Source: an uncultured Microbacteriaceae bacterium (lineage in GTDB: Bacteria; Actinomycetota; Actinomycetes; Actinomycetales; Microbacteriaceae). Taken from it: DNA of 12,392 nucleotides. The stretch covers positions 1 through 12,392 of the forward strand of contig CAIVOR010000064.1 of the NCBI GenBank assembly GCA_903907615.1, read 5' to 3'. Made by a program: the position numbers and the translations under genes. Shown piece by piece: positions 1 through 7,243 of this stretch (the first letter of the stretch is position 1; every line of letters begins with the position of its first letter). The notes under the pieces were generated by a model. It saw nothing but the letters and a program-made list of their open reading frames with translations. It made no database searches and was not told where the DNA came from.

Positions 1-393
1 CACGGTGCCCGTCAGCCCAATCTCATGTGCCCTCACGGACTCTGCGTAGATGACCAGTTTTCCGGTCAGTTCTTGTGCTGTCGTGCTCTTGATGTCACCC
101 ATGTCCTCGGCAAGTGACGTCGCCGCAGCAAACTCATTCGTGATCGAGGTGGAGAGCGCCGACTGTACGTTCCACGATGTGACAACAGCAAACGCCCCGA
201 GAAACACGAATCCTCCGCCAATGATCGCCAAGGCTTCTTTGCCGAAGTCGGCCGACTCGGGATCACGATCGCGACGACGTGTGAGTGCAAATGCGCCAAA
301 CATGAGGGCGGCCAATGGCAGGGCAATAATCACCAAGAGCAACCAAGGCGACAGGTTGAGGAAAGCTACAAAAGGATTTTCAGTCTCGGTCAC
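1..393 (-). CDS. DUF4239-like membrane protein, N-terminal part (cut by window edge)
   Basis: The first 131 codons of a membrane protein whose 3' end lies left of the window. It starts at a GTG (391-393, protein MTETENPFVAFLN...); an in-frame TGA lies a few codons upstream, so no earlier start exists nearby. A hydrophobic helix spans about residues 14-37, then a basic loop (TRRRDRD), then a second helix at about 50-70 ending in GAFAVVTSWNVQ. After it comes a soluble stretch rich in Ala, Glu and Thr. It aligns without gaps over most of its length with the protein at 7891-8799, sharing the core FAVVTSW...QS.L..S.T.EF....LAED. The helix pair followed by a 'VVT.W' helix end and an acidic region resembles the DUF4239 (bestrophin-like) family, whose biochemical role is unknown. 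No convincing ribosome site precedes the GTG. It lies 79 bases after pntB on the same strand and could be read through or have its own promoter. Confidence 0.72.
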   Translation of the reverse strand, partial: MTETENPFVAFLNLSPWLLLVIIALPLAALMFGAFALTRRRDRDPESADFGKEALAIIGGGFVFLGAFAVVTSWNVQSALSTSITNEFAAATSLAEDMGDIKSTTAQELTGKLVIYAESVRAHEIGLTGTV

Positions 394-472
394 TGTTTTA
401 CCGTAGTGGAGTCAAATTAACGGCAAGTAACGTGCAGGAAGCCCTCCGAGAGATAGGCTCGTTTAGCAATAA
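394..472. other. pntB / DUF4239 gene spacer
   Basis: A 79-base gap between two minus-strand genes. It is AT-richer than its flanks. I see no good -35/-10 pair and no convincing Shine-Dalgarno site for the downstream GTG. Its right part forms the loop and one arm of the inverted repeat listed at 439-483. Confidence 0.5.
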
Positions 473-483
473 TTAGAGGGCTT
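439..483 (-). terminator. Stem-loop overlapping the end of pntB (possible terminator)
   Basis: AAGCCCTC at 439-446 and GAGGGCTT at 476-483 are perfect 8-base inverted copies separated by 29 bases. The loop holds a second 4-bp stem (CGAG/CTCG on the minus strand) that would stack directly on the outer stem. One arm is made of the last two pntB codons. No T-run follows in the minus direction, so it is not a textbook intrinsic terminator; it could act as an RNA 3'-end stabiliser or be chance. Confidence 0.35.
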
Positions 484-1876
484 TAAGGATGTCTTCCACG
501 CGCTCCTTGGCGTCTCCAAACAGCATGTGCGCGTTCTCGCGGAAGAATAGCGGGTTTTGCACGCCGGCGTAGCCAGAGCTCATAGACCGCTTGAATACGA
601 TCACGTTGCTGGCTTCCCAGACGTGAAGGACAGGCATGCCGGCGATCGGGCTGCCCGGGTCTTCTGCCGCCGCCGGGTTGCACGTGTCATTGGCGCCAAT
701 CACCAGGACGACTGACGTCGAGGCAAAATCGTCGTTGATCTCGTCCAGCTCGAGCACGATGTCGTAAGGCACCTTGGCCTCGGCCAGTAGCACGTTCATG
801 TGGCCGGGGAGACGACCCGCCACCGGGTGAATACCAAACCGCACCTTCACGCCCTTTGCCATGAGCTGGCTCGCCAACTCGGCAACAGGGTACTGAGCCT
901 GGGCCACGGCCATACCGTAACCGGGAGTGATGATTACAGAGTCGGCGGCCGACAGCATCTCGGCGACCGAGGCGGCATCCATCTCCTGGATTTCGCCCGT
1001 CTCCTCTTCACCCTCAGCGGCCGGCTTTTCAATACCAAAGCCACCGGCGATCACCGAGATGAACGAGCGGTTCATGGCCCGACACATGATGTACGACAGG
1101 TACGCACCCGAGGAACCCACGAGCGCACCGGTGACGATGAGCAGGTCGTTGTTGAGTAGGAATCCGGCCGCCGCAGCAGCCCAGCCCGAGTAGCTGTTCA
1201 GCATGGAAACCACGACGGGCATGTCGCCACCACCGATGGAGGCCACGAGGTGCCAGCCGAGGAGAAGTGCCAGTGCCGTGACCGCAATCAGCAACCACAG
1301 GTCTGGTGTGATGACGTACCAGGCGGTGAGGCCCACGAACACGACGAGCGCGCCGATATTGAGGGCGTTCTTGCCGGGGAGCATGAGCGGTCGGCTCGAG
1401 ATTCGCGCCGAGAGCTTGAGGAACGCGACAATCGAGCCGGTAAACGTGACGGCACCAATGAAGACACCGATGAAGACCTCGGCGTGGTGGATGCCGAGGA
1501 GGTTGGCCGGGACGTCTTCCGATGCCAGAGCGCCGTTCCAGCCGACGAGAACAGCAGCCAGACCCACGAAGCTGTGCAGGAGTGCAATCAGCTCGGGCAT
1601 GCCGGTCATGGCCACAACGCGAGCGCGCCACAGGCCGATACCGGCACCAATGAGAATCACAACCACGAGTAGCCCGAGGCCGATCAAGACCTGAGGGGTT
1701 CCCAAGAGGTTGAGAACAAGCGATGCAACGGTGGCCACGAGGGCGAGCACCATTCCCACGATTCCGAAAGCCAGTCCGCCGCGGGACGTCTCATGCTTGC
1801 TCAGACCAGCAAGGCTCATGATGAACATCAGCGCGGCCACGATGTACGTGGCGGTCATCAGCATTTCGACGTTCAT
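473..1876 (-). CDS. pntB: NAD(P) transhydrogenase, beta subunit (proton-translocating)
   Basis: Inner-membrane subunit of the enzyme that reduces NADP+ with NADH while protons flow in. It has 467 residues, close to the 462 of E. coli PntB. About eight to nine hydrophobic helices fill residues 6-280. H101 in ALLHSFVGL matches the conserved proton-channel histidine (E. coli His91), and N227 in SMLNSYSGWAA sits in the conserved helix near the channel. An acidic linker (about 284-300) leads to the NADP-binding domain III. That domain has GYGMAVAQAQ (319-328), HPVAGRLPGHMN (350-361), GANDTCNPAA (394-403) and KRSMSSGYAGVQNP (429-442). Cys399 replaces the Val seen in E. coli. The start ATG overlaps the pntA stop as ATGA, with a very strong ribosome site 5 bases upstream, so the two subunits are translationally coupled. 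Confidence 0.97.
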   Translation of the reverse strand: MNVEMLMTATYIVAALMFIMSLAGLSKHETSRGGLAFGIVGMVLALVATVASLVLNLLGTPQVLIGLGLLVVVILIGAGIGLWRARVVAMTGMPELIALLHSFVGLAAVLVGWNGALASEDVPANLLGIHHAEVFIGVFIGAVTFTGSIVAFLKLSARISSRPLMLPGKNALNIGALVVFVGLTAWYVITPDLWLLIAVTALALLLGWHLVASIGGGDMPVVVSMLNSYSGWAAAAAGFLLNNDLLIVTGALVGSSGAYLSYIMCRAMNRSFISVIAGGFGIEKPAAEGEEETGEIQEMDAASVAEMLSAADSVIITPGYGMAVAQAQYPVAELASQLMAKGVKVRFGIHPVAGRLPGHMNVLLAEAKVPYDIVLELDEINDDFASTSVVLVIGANDTCNPAAAEDPGSPIAGMPVLHVWEASNVIVFKRSMSSGYAGVQNPLFFRENAHMLFGDAKERVEDILKAL

Positions 1877-3414
1877 CGCGGACCTCCCTTGCTAAACATC
1901 TTGAGCATTCGGCCGGTGACGGCGAAGCCACCGAAGATGTTGATGGAGGCCAGCAGAACGCCTACGGCCGCGAGAATCTGTACAACGAGGTTGGGTGAGG
2001 CCAGCTGGGCGATGGCGCCCACTACCACGATGCCCGAGATGGCGTTGGTCACGCTCATCAGTGGGGTGTGGAGGGCGTGGTGAACCTTGCCGATGACATA
2101 GAAGCCCACCACGACCGACAGCATGAGCACGAGGAAGTGCTGCGGCAGCGGTGCGGGGGCAAAGGTGCAAATCGCAAGAAGCGCGAGCAGCCCGACACCA
2201 ATGAGCACGCCCTTGCCGCCGCGCGACATGGTCTTCTTGGGCTTTGGCTCGGGCCTGTCGACTTCTGCCGCCGCGGCCGGAGCCGCGGAGACCTGCACGG
2301 GCGGGGGCGGCCACGTAATGCTGCCCTCCTGCACGACCGTGACCGCGCGCTGAACGACATCGTCAAAGTCAAGGTGCAGGTGGCCATCCTTGGCGGGCGT
2401 CAGCAACTTGAGCAGGTTGAGCATGTTGGTACCGAAAAGCTGCGACGCCTGCTGGGGAAGTCGACCGGCGAGGTCCGTGTAACCCAGAATGACGACACCG
2501 TTGTCGGTCACGATGCGCTCGCCCGCAACCGATCCGGCCACGTTGCCACCCATACCTGCGGCCATATCAACAATGACACTGCCCGGTTTCATGCTCGCCA
2601 CGTCGGCCGCGGTCAGCAGCTTGGGAGCGGGACGTCCGGGAATCAGGGCCGTCGTGATGATGATGTCGACATCGAGGGCCTGCTCTGAATACACCTCGGC
2701 GGCACGACGGTCGTAGGCCTCGCTGGTCGCCTTGGCGTAGCCGTCTGAGGACTCCATCTTTTCGTCCACCTCAACGGCAACGTACTCGCCACCGATAGAG
2801 CGCACCTGATCGGCCACCTCGGGTCGAGGGTCGGTTGCCCGCACAATGGCGCCCAGGCTCGAGGCAGCTCCGATGGCTGCGAGACCGGCCACACCGGCGC
2901 CAGCCACGAGAACCTTGGCGGGAGCGACCTTGCCGGCCGCGGTCACCTGACCCATGAAGAGGCGTCCAAACTCGTGGGCCGACTCAATCACCGCACGGTA
3001 TCCGGCGAGGTTGGCCATGGAGCTGAGCACATCCATCGACTGGGCGCGCGAAATTCGTGGCACGGCATCAAGGGCGAGGGCGGTAACGCCGCGCTTGGCC
3101 AGGGCGTCAAGAAGTTCGGGACGCAGGGCGGGACTGAGGAGGCTAATGAGGGTCGTCCCGGCGGAGAGCTTCTCGATTTCCTTGTCCGTGGGGGCGTTAA
3201 CCTTCATGACGATGTCGGCCGACCACGCCTGGGCTGTGGTCACGATGCTCGCGCCAGCCTTCTCGTACTGGGCATCGGGGGATGCAGACTTGGCGCCGGC
3301 GCCCTTCTCGACGAGGACCTCGTAACCCAGGGCAATGATCTTTGCGACCGTGTCGGGTGTCGCCGCAACCCGCGTCTCGCCTGCCTGCTCGCACACCACA
3401 CCGATGCGTGTCAT
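1873..3414 (-). CDS. pntA: NAD(P) transhydrogenase, alpha subunit
   Basis: Alpha subunit of the proton-translocating transhydrogenase, 513 residues (E. coli 510). It is the fused form carrying both the NAD(H)-binding domain I and the membrane domain; mycobacteria and some other bacteria split these into two genes. Domain I covers about residues 1-375. It includes the RISRAQSMD segment (120-128) and the Rossmann glycine motif AGAGVAGLAAIGAA (171-184), followed by RATDPRPEVADQV. A Pro/Ala/Lys-rich linker (about 366-395) leads to four membrane helices at roughly 401-419, 425-443, 456-473 and 476-497. I chose the ATG at 3414 because GAGGAG lies 7 bases upstream. A TTG five codons earlier overlaps that ribosome site and is unlikely to be used. 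It is the first gene of a pntAB operon, divergent from the peroxidase gene. Confidence 0.96.
   Translation of the reverse strand: MTRIGVVCEQAGETRVAATPDTVAKIIALGYEVLVEKGAGAKSASPDAQYEKAGASIVTTAQAWSADIVMKVNAPTDKEIEKLSAGTTLISLLSPALRPELLDALAKRGVTALALDAVPRISRAQSMDVLSSMANLAGYRAVIESAHEFGRLFMGQVTAAGKVAPAKVLVAGAGVAGLAAIGAASSLGAIVRATDPRPEVADQVRSIGGEYVAVEVDEKMESSDGYAKATSEAYDRRAAEVYSEQALDVDIIITTALIPGRPAPKLLTAADVASMKPGSVIVDMAAGMGGNVAGSVAGERIVTDNGVVILGYTDLAGRLPQQASQLFGTNMLNLLKLLTPAKDGHLHLDFDDVVQRAVTVVQEGSITWPPPPVQVSAAPAAAAEVDRPEPKPKKTMSRGGKGVLIGVGLLALLAICTFAPAPLPQHFLVLMLSVVVGFYVIGKVHHALHTPLMSVTNAISGIVVVGAIAQLASPNLVVQILAAVGVLLASINIFGGFAVTGRMLKMFSKGGPR
1882..1890 (-). promoter_or_regulatory. Ribosome binding site of pntB inside the pntA end
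   Basis: On the minus strand this reads AAGGGAGGT, an almost full anti-Shine-Dalgarno match, 5 bases before the pntB ATG. It lies within the last codons of pntA and fixes the pntB start at 1876. Its strength suggests PntB can be made efficiently despite the overlapping stop and start. Confidence 0.85.
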
Positions 3415-3663
3415 CTGATCGCTCCTCAACGCTGAAAACGTACTTCCCTATCCTAGATTCCAGCGAGCGTTACCCGAGACAGATTCTGCCGAGCTGTCAT
3501 GGTCAATATGAGACACCGAGTAGATGTGGCGGCCGCGTATTCGCTCGGCTCACGCCCTCTTAGCGAATTCATAGGGTCACCATAGAGAATTGCGGGTATC
3601 GGCTCTCTAGCCTCGGTTCAGCAGCTTCCCAGCTGACACAACCCCGAAAAGAATCGAGAACCC
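3415..3663. promoter_or_regulatory. Divergent control region between pntAB and the peroxidase gene
   Basis: A 249-base gap that must hold promoters in both directions. On the minus strand, TAGGAT (3450-3455) fits a -10 box and would give a leader of about 30 bases for pntA, but I see no matching -35. Toward the peroxidase gene, AATTC (3566-3570) and GAATT (3587-3591) are inverted arms 16 bases apart flanking GGTCACC, and CATAG is repeated directly at 3570 and 3581 (11 bases apart, about one helical turn). This could be an operator, but the arms are short. CAGCT/AGCTG forms a small stem near 3622-3635. A weak GAGAA precedes the peroxidase ATG. Confidence 0.4.
3422..3427 (-). promoter_or_regulatory. 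Ribosome binding site deciding the pntA start
   Basis: Minus-strand GAGGAG, 7 bases before the ATG at 3414. It overlaps the alternative TTG (3427-3429), which argues against that upstream start. Confidence 0.8.
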
Positions 3664-5421
3664 ATGCAACGCACACGCACTGCCGCGGCCATTGTGGCTT
3701 CGGCGCTCAGTGTCACTCTCACCGTCACCGCTCTCACGGCGGGAGCCATCTCGGCAAACGCGGCGACGGTCACTCGCTCCCCCCAACAACAGAATCCTGC
3801 TCCCGCGCCGAATAACGCCGCGCGACCCGCGCCGGCTCCCGCACCGAGTGCCCGACCGACCAGCGCCCCCTCAGCAGCCGAACCGCGCTACTCGTTTAAC
3901 GGCACCGGCAACAATCTGGCTCACCCTGAGTGGGGATCGTTCAAGCTCGGATTTGTTCGGCTCTCGCCACAGGCCTACGCCGATGGCCTCTCTCGCATGG
4001 CCGGCGCCAACCGACCCAGTGCCCGTGCCGTTTCCAACGCCATCAGCGCCCAAAGCACCAGCGTCGTCAACAACCGCAATCTGACCGACATGGTTTACGT
4101 CTTTGGCCAGTTCCTCGACCACGACATCACGCGGACCATCGCCAACACCGGTGATACTCAGCCCATCACGGTACCCACTGGCGATCCGCAGTTTGATCCC
4201 ACGTCTTCGGGCACAGCGACGATTCCCTTTACGCGCTCCAGCTTCGTGCCGGGTTCCGGCAAAGCGACAACCGGTGCCCGCCAGCAGAACAACTGGGTGA
4301 CCGCCTTCATCGACGGCTCGCAGGTGTACGGGTCGGACGGCGAGCGAGCTCGCGCATTGCGCACCATGTCCGGCGGACAGATGAAGACGAGCGAGGGCAA
4401 CATGCTCCCGTTCAACACGCTCGGTCTTGAGAACGACAATGACGCGCATCAGGTTGCCGATGCCCAACTGTTTTTGGCCGGCGACGTTCGCGCCAACGAG
4501 AACCCCGGTTTGACCTCGCTGCACACCCTGTTCGTTCGTGAGCACAACCGCATCGCAACATCGCTCGCCGCGGCAAATCCCCGTCTGGACGATGACCAGC
4601 TCTACCAGAAGGCCCGTCGGACCGTCATTGCTGAGATGCAGTGGATCGTCTACAACGAGTACCTGCCCGCACTCCTCGGCTCCTCGGCAATGCCCGCTTA
4701 CAGCGGCTACAAGGCCACGGTAAATCCCTCAATCTCCAACGAGTTCTCGACGGCCGCTTACCGATTCGGTCACAGCATGCTCGATGACGAGGTCGGACGT
4801 CTCAACAACGACGGCACCGAAGTCTCGGGTGGCGCCTTGGAGTTGGCGCAGTCCTTCTTCAACCCCACTGTCTTCGACACGGCTCTTCCCAATCACGAGG
4901 GCGACATTGATCCCTTCTTGAAGTCGGAGAGCACCGGGCGCGCACAGGAAGTGGACGTTCTGCTCGATGACGCCGTGCGCAACTTCCTGTTTGGTCCTCC
5001 CGGAGCTGGCGGACTGGACCTCGCCGCACTCAACATTCAGCGAGGACGCGATCACGGCCTGGCCGATTACAACACAATGCGCGCCTCGTTTGGCCTCGCC
5101 AAGGTGACGAGCTTCGCGCAGATCACGTCCGACGCCACGCTCGCCGCCAAGCTCCAGGCCACCTATGGCACCGTGAACAACATCGATGCGTGGGTCGGCG
5201 GTTTGGCCGAAAACCACGTCGCGGGTGGATCACTCGGCCCGCTCTTCACCAAGGTGATTGCCGACCAGTTCACGCGCCTGCGCAGCGGTGACCGACTCTA
5301 CTTCGAGGCATGGATGACGCCGGCAGATGTTGCCAGCATCAAGGGCACGTCCCTGTCATCCATCATCAGGGCCAACACATCGCTCACTACGGTGCTGCGA
5401 AACGTGTTCATCGCTCCGTAA
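3664..5421 (+). CDS. Secreted animal-type haem peroxidase (peroxidasin/myeloperoxidase superfamily)
   Basis: An exported haem enzyme that should use hydrogen peroxide to oxidise halides, thiocyanate or organic donors; its real substrate is unknown. It has 585 residues. A signal peptide (about 1-33, ending ANA) is followed by a Pro/Ala-rich linker (about 40-72), then the peroxidase domain. Expected residues by comparison with human myeloperoxidase: distal GQFLDHD (Q149, haem-linking D152, distal H153, calcium ligand D154); the calcium loop TAFIDGS (T213, F215, D217, S219); catalytic R276 and haem-linking E279 in GDVRANEN; REHNR (292-296); proximal H370 in AYRFGH; and N457 in LNIQRGRDHGL. N280 stands where myeloperoxidase has the sulfonium-forming Met243, so two ester links rather than three haem bonds are expected. 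I see no cysteine in the protein. It is followed by a strong terminator, so it is probably transcribed alone. Confidence 0.93.
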   Translation: MQRTRTAAAIVASALSVTLTVTALTAGAISANAATVTRSPQQQNPAPAPNNAARPAPAPAPSARPTSAPSAAEPRYSFNGTGNNLAHPEWGSFKLGFVRLSPQAYADGLSRMAGANRPSARAVSNAISAQSTSVVNNRNLTDMVYVFGQFLDHDITRTIANTGDTQPITVPTGDPQFDPTSSGTATIPFTRSSFVPGSGKATTGARQQNNWVTAFIDGSQVYGSDGERARALRTMSGGQMKTSEGNMLPFNTLGLENDNDAHQVADAQLFLAGDVRANENPGLTSLHTLFVREHNRIATSLAAANPRLDDDQLYQKARRTVIAEMQWIVYNEYLPALLGSSAMPAYSGYKATVNPSISNEFSTAAYRFGHSMLDDEVGRLNNDGTEVSGGALELAQSFFNPTVFDTALPNHEGDIDPFLKSESTGRAQEVDVLLDDAVRNFLFGPPGAGGLDLAALNIQRGRDHGLADYNTMRASFGLAKVTSFAQITSDATLAAKLQATYGTVNNIDAWVGGLAENHVAGGSLGPLFTKVIADQFTRLRSGDRLYFEAWMTPADVASIKGTSLSSIIRANTSLTTVLRNVFIAP

Positions 5422-5432
5422 CACGAACGCGT

Positions 5433-5448
5433 CACGTCTGCGGACGTG
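5433..5448 (+). repeat. Small hairpin after the peroxidase stop
   Basis: CACGTC, loop TGCG, GACGTG: a perfect 6-bp stem lying between the stop codon and the main terminator. It may help 3'-end formation or be incidental. Confidence 0.35.
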
Positions 5449-5458
5449 TCAGAGACCG

Positions 5459-5496
5459 CGCCCCCACGAAACTCGGGTTTCGTGGGGGCGTTGTTT
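5459..5496 (+). terminator. Strong intrinsic terminator of the peroxidase gene
   Basis: The 14-base left arm begins at 5459 (CGCCCCCACGAAAC) and its exact inverse ends at 5490, closed by a TCGG tetraloop at 5473-5476. It is followed by TTGTTT (5491-5496). The stem has GC-rich ends and sits 38 bases after the peroxidase stop. The mirrored arm has AAA next to the loop rather than at its base, so termination in the reverse direction is less likely. Confidence 0.92.
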
Positions 5497-5531
5497 CAGC
5501 GGCAGGTAACCCGCCCCTGTCACAATGAAGC

Positions 5532-6509
5532 ATGAGACTCTTTCGCCGCATCATGATCTGGCTACTGGTTGCCGGCGTCTTGTCCTTCATCGTGGTTCCG
5601 CTCCTCATTCCCGCCACCACCACCGGAACGATGACCAACCGTGCAGTGTCGACAAGCGGTGAATTCGTCTCACTCAACGGCCTCGATGTTCACATTGAGA
5701 AGCGGGACTACTCAGGAGCGTGTGATTGCAACGCCCCACTTATCGTTCTCATGCACGGTTTTGGCGCCAGCACGTTTTCGTGGCGCGACGTTATCACTCC
5801 CCTCTCGGCCTCCGGCACCGTGGTCGCCTACGACCGACCCGGGTTTGGTTTCACCGAACGTCCCACATCGTGGACGGGCGAGAACCCGTATGGCTTTGCC
5901 GGAAACTTCGCACTGCTCGACGCAATCATCGAACGATTCGGGGCAGGCAAAGAAGTCGTGCTTGTGGGGCACTCAGCAGGTGGGCAACTTGCCGCCGAAT
6001 ACACGCGCCTCAATCCGGCTAAGGTTCAGCGCTTGGTCTTGGCCGATCCAGCTATTCTCACCACCGGCGCGGGACCGGAGTGGCTCAATGTCGTGTTGAG
6101 AATTCCACAAATGGATTCCCTGGGGCCGCTTCTCGTCGCGGGAATCGCGTCATCCGGAGATGACCTTCTCCGGCAGAGCTATGACAACCAGGCCGCCCTC
6201 ACGCCTGAGGTATACGACGGCTACCACCAACCCCTGAAAGTCATTGGCTGGGAGCGAGGCTTCTGGGAGTTCACCACAGCGCCCCGCGCCAATGACCTCG
6301 TGGCAAACCTGGCAACCATTGCCACGCCTACCCTGCTCATCACCGGCGACAACGACACGGTTGTTCCGACGTCGGATACCGAGGAGCTCGCCACGCTCAT
6401 GCCGAACACCACACTCGTCGTTATCTCCCAGTCGGGGCACTTACCTCAGGAAGAGCAGGCAGCGTTATTTGCGACAGCACTTACAGATTGGCTCACTCGC
6501 GAGCAATAA
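5532..6509 (+). CDS. Membrane-anchored alpha/beta-hydrolase
   Basis: A serine hydrolase of the alpha/beta fold, 325 residues. A single hydrophobic helix (about 8-28) after a basic start (MRLFRR) anchors it or serves as an uncleaved signal, so the catalytic domain probably faces outward. Visible active-site parts: the oxyanion segment LMHGFGAS (73-80), YDRPGFG (100-106), the nucleophile elbow VGHSAGG with S148, acid D275 in TGDNDTVVP, and H303 in SQSGHLPQEE. These give a full Ser-Asp-His triad. The cap region (about 176-250) sets the substrate and is not recognisable; esterase, lipase, haloperoxidase-like or C-C hydrolase activity are all possible. Ribosome binding is weak at this ATG (only GAAG right before it), and an out-of-frame ATG lies 7 bases upstream. 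Its last 17 bases overlap the convergent tetR gene. Confidence 0.88.
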   Translation: MRLFRRIMIWLLVAGVLSFIVVPLLIPATTTGTMTNRAVSTSGEFVSLNGLDVHIEKRDYSGACDCNAPLIVLMHGFGASTFSWRDVITPLSASGTVVAYDRPGFGFTERPTSWTGENPYGFAGNFALLDAIIERFGAGKEVVLVGHSAGGQLAAEYTRLNPAKVQRLVLADPAILTTGAGPEWLNVVLRIPQMDSLGPLLVAGIASSGDDLLRQSYDNQAALTPEVYDGYHQPLKVIGWERGFWEFTTAPRANDLVANLATIATPTLLITGDNDTVVPTSDTEELATLMPNTTLVVISQSGHLPQEEQAALFATALTDWLTREQ

Positions 6510-7101
6510 AGGTGCGCCAGATAACGTCGTCAATCAGCCCCGCCCAGTTCTCCTCGTCGATGCGAACTGCGGCGACGTCATCGATGACGTGGCCCAGCGT
6601 GTAGGCCTGGATAAAGAGAGCGACCGCGGTGGGATCAAGTTCCGGGCGGAACCACCCACGTGCCTGAGCGAAGACCACGAGCTCGGCGAGTTCCGCCGTG
6701 AGGCGGTCTTGTTCTGTGGCCAGTCGTTCGCGAAAGCGATCCTGTCGGCCGGCCAACGCTAAGGCCTGAACGCGAGACATGCGGTGTGCGGCTGCGGACC
6801 GTGCTTGAGTTTGTCGCGTGACCCGCGCCAAGGCAACCACTAATTCGTCAAGATTCGTGACCGTTTCGGCAATCGATCGAAGGCTGTGCGTGCTCACATC
6901 GACGTACTGTGAAAAGTCACGGGCGATGGCGACTTCTACCAGATCGCCGAGGTCGGCAAAGTGGTGATATAGCGAACCGTGGGAAATACCGGAAGCCTTC
7001 AAAACATCAACGACCTGAATCTGGTCGGGGGCGCGCGTTTGGAGCAGCTCAAGTGTTGTGGCAACCAGAGCTTCGCTGGTGGGGTGGGGTCCTCGAGCCA
7101 T
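6493..7101 (-). CDS. TetR-family transcriptional regulator
   Basis: A dimeric DNA-binding repressor of 202 residues. The N-terminal helix-turn-helix is at about 28-47 (VVDVLKASGISHGSLYHHF), with the family's typical 'LYHHF' end of the recognition helix. The rest (about 60-195) is an all-helical ligand-binding and dimer domain with no recognisable ligand signature. The start ATG at 7101 has GAGGAAAGG on the minus strand 6 bases upstream, and a TAAAAT -10 lies just beyond. It is convergent with the alpha/beta hydrolase, sharing 17 bases at their ends, and divergent from the lipoprotein gene. Regulators of this family often control a neighbour and themselves; here the lipoprotein gene across the dyad-rich gap or the hydrolase are the local candidates. 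Confidence 0.92.
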   Translation of the reverse strand: MARGPHPTSEALVATTLELLQTRAPDQIQVVDVLKASGISHGSLYHHFADLGDLVEVAIARDFSQYVDVSTHSLRSIAETVTNLDELVVALARVTRQTQARSAAAHRMSRVQALALAGRQDRFRERLATEQDRLTAELAELVVFAQARGWFRPELDPTAVALFIQAYTLGHVIDDVAAVRIDEENWAGLIDDVIWRTFIARE

Positions 7102-7121
7102 GTCACGCCTTTCCTCGCATT

Positions 7122-7127
7122 ATTTTA
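7122..7127 (-). promoter_or_regulatory. Candidate -10 box of the tetR gene
   Basis: Minus-strand TAAAAT matches five of six consensus bases and would place the transcript start about 14 bases before the ATG. The hexamer 17 bases upstream (CCAACA) is a poor -35. Confidence 0.45.
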
Positions 7128-7166
7128 TGGGAGACTCAGCGGCCTGTTGGACCGTCGCCGGCCGAA

Positions 7167-7243
7167 CCTCACCTTCCGTGGCGCACTCGACATATCCGCA
7201 GAGCGGAAACTACGAGTGCGCTAATGCCGACTTCAGGGTGAGG
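7167..7243 (+). repeat. Nested inverted repeat between the tetR and lipoprotein genes
   Basis: Three nested pairs of arms. Outer: CCTCACC (7167-7173) with GGTGAGG (7237-7243). Middle: GCGCACTCG (7181-7189) with CGAGTGCGC (7213-7221). Inner: TCCGC (7195-7199) with GCGGA (7203-7207) around AGA. All pairings are perfect. The middle and inner pairs share one centre at base 7201, separated by equal 5-base spacers on each side. No T-run follows on either strand, so it is not an intrinsic terminator. It could be a composite operator (middle arms 32 bases centre to centre, about three helical turns) or a structured leader of the lipoprotein mRNA. Confidence 0.7.

Noticed and set aside
2068..2688. A 206-codon open frame on the plus strand opposite pntA
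   Set aside because: A mirror of the pntA reading frame with low-complexity charged composition; no family signature.
3415..3429. TTG start giving a five-residue longer PntA
   Set aside because: The TTG overlaps the GAGGAG ribosome site that is correctly spaced for the ATG at 3414, where the family's usual N-terminus (MTRIGVV) begins.
5459..5496. Terminator hairpin read as an operator or mobile-element end
   Set aside because: Its long perfect stem, tetraloop, following TTGTTT and position right after a stop codon are fully explained by intrinsic termination. No transposase or target duplication is nearby.
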